DNA of 5,173 bases from Kiritimatiellota bacterium. GTDB taxonomy: Bacteria; Verrucomicrobiota; Lentisphaeria; Victivallales; JAADHT01. The stretch covers positions 2,969-8,141 of the forward strand of contig JAADHT010000058.1 of NCBI GenBank assembly GCA_013151705.1, written 5' to 3'. This document shows, one piece after another, positions 4,686 to 5,173 of the stretch (the first letter of the stretch is position 1; each line of letters starts with the position of its first letter). The notes under the pieces were generated by a model. It searched no databases and was not told where the DNA came from. It saw only the letters and a list, made by a program, of their open reading frames with translations. Made by a program: the position numbers and the translations under genes.

Positions 4686-4691
4686 AAGGAG
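4686..4691 (+). promoter_or_regulatory. ribosome binding site deciding the GTG start of the GNAT gene
   Basis: AAGGAG, 6 nt before GTG at 4698. Its quality favours this GTG over the in-frame ATG 13 codons later. Confidence 0.75.
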
Positions 4692-4697
4692 AAAACG

Positions 4698-5173
4698 GTG
4701 AGGATCGAAGAAAAACATATCGACAGCATAGCTTTAATGCATATTCAGCCGATTCTCGAACCGGACTCATCTTTGCGCTCAACCGCGGCATACCGTTTTT
4801 TTCGGGACAAGATAAAGCTTTTTCTGGAATTCGACCCTAATTCGGTGATTCTGACCTGCTACAATGACGATTTAATATCCGGAGTGCTTGTGTATACGCG
4901 CGACGAGCGGGCTTTCAATAGATTCTGCGCACCCACGCATTGGCGATTCTGGGAACGGGCGCTCAAAACACTGACCGGATATTATGGATTCTCGTTCGCG
5001 AAATTCGCGAAAGCGGCGTTGTCGATGCTTGGGAGTGGCGGGGGAAAATTGAATTCCAACACCGACTCGTTGGATGATGGCGTGTACGGGAAAATTTGGG
5101 TGTTGATAGTCGCTGAGGAGGAGCGGGGAAAGGGTATAGCGGGGAAGTTGCTGAATCAATGCGTGGACGCTGT
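4698..5173 (+). CDS. GNAT-family N-acetyltransferase, C-terminus cut by the window edge
   Basis: 158 codons are visible from a GTG start, and the frame is open at the right edge. The acetyl-CoA binding motif A is clear near the end: YGKIWVLIVAEEERGKGIAGKLL (read as strand 4 at about 132-139, then the pyrophosphate loop R143-G-K-G146-I-A148, then the start of helix 3), matching Q/R-x-x-G-x-G/A. Before it, LTCYNDDLISGVLVY (52-66) fits strands 2-3. Between strands 3 and 4 there is a long insert (about 67-128) with aromatic residues and a Gly/Ser stretch, larger than in simple GNATs, probably shaping the acceptor site. The enzyme would move an acetyl group from acetyl-CoA to an amine; the acceptor is unknown. 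It diverges from the methyltransferase across the 514-bp insertion scar. The long minus-strand frames opposite are shadows. Confidence 0.8.
   Translation, partial: MRIEEKHIDSIALMHIQPILEPDSSLRSTAAYRFFRDKIKLFLEFDPNSVILTCYNDDLISGVLVYTRDERAFNRFCAPTHWRFWERALKTLTGYYGFSFAKFAKAALSMLGSGGGKLNSNTDSLDDGVYGKIWVLIVAEEERGKGIAGKLLNQCVDA

Noticed and set aside
4486..5159. Minus-strand open frames opposite the GNAT gene
   Set aside because: The plus frame has a strong RBS and the acetyl-CoA loop motif; the minus frames have neither.
1..5173. tRNA, rRNA or known riboswitch
   Set aside because: No cloverleaf with a TTCNANNC arm, no rRNA core sequence and no recognisable riboswitch core was seen on reading the spacers.

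Overview
The window is a compact piece of a bacterial chromosome of moderate GC content, with Shine-Dalgarno-led genes and very few spacers. Five genes lie on the minus strand and one on the plus strand. The lineage cannot be fixed from the sequence. The mix of genes and the divergent LexA would fit a PVC-group bacterium (for example Lentisphaerae or Kiritimatiellota), but this is only an impression.

Left part (1-2344), minus strand, read from right to left: a small 8-cysteine double zinc-ribbon protein (1961-2344), a CPBP/CAAX-type membrane protease homologue (1081-1884), and a Ppx/GppA-type actin-fold protein whose C-terminus runs off the left edge (1-1041). The gaps are 76 and 39 bp with no obvious terminator, so they probably form one transcription unit.

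Middle (2345-3421), minus strand: a LexA/S24-like repressor (2466-3089) with its own good sigma70-type promoter (3133-3161). The gene is complete and keeps the Ala-Gly cleavage bond. The catalytic serine is replaced by alanine and the catalytic lysine by leucine, so it should not cleave itself. Two 17-bp direct repeats sit between it and the zinc-ribbon gene. Their core octamer TGTTCGAA reappears (inverted) upstream of the repressor. The repressor could therefore control this cluster without the usual RecA-triggered cleavage, but that is inference.

Right part (3422-5173): a SAM-dependent methyltransferase (3422-4183, minus) and a GNAT acetyltransferase (4698 to the right edge, plus) diverge from a 514-bp region. 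That region holds a 13-position A/T-rich inverted repeat, a second small hairpin, a 61-codon fragment that looks like the N-terminus of an IS1380-like transposase, possible degenerate terminal inverted repeats and a G-rich tract. It is best read as the scar of a decayed insertion element that now forms the methyltransferase leader. The methyltransferase and acetyltransferase would fit a surface-glycan or small-molecule modification locus, but no substrate can be named.

The most interesting observations are the LexA-like protein with a naturally dead protease, the Ppx/GppA homologue with altered catalytic motifs, the direct-repeat operator candidates, a near-palindrome CGCGAAATTCGCG that occurs three times in the same orientation, and a foldable three-way-junction element in the 332-bp spacer.
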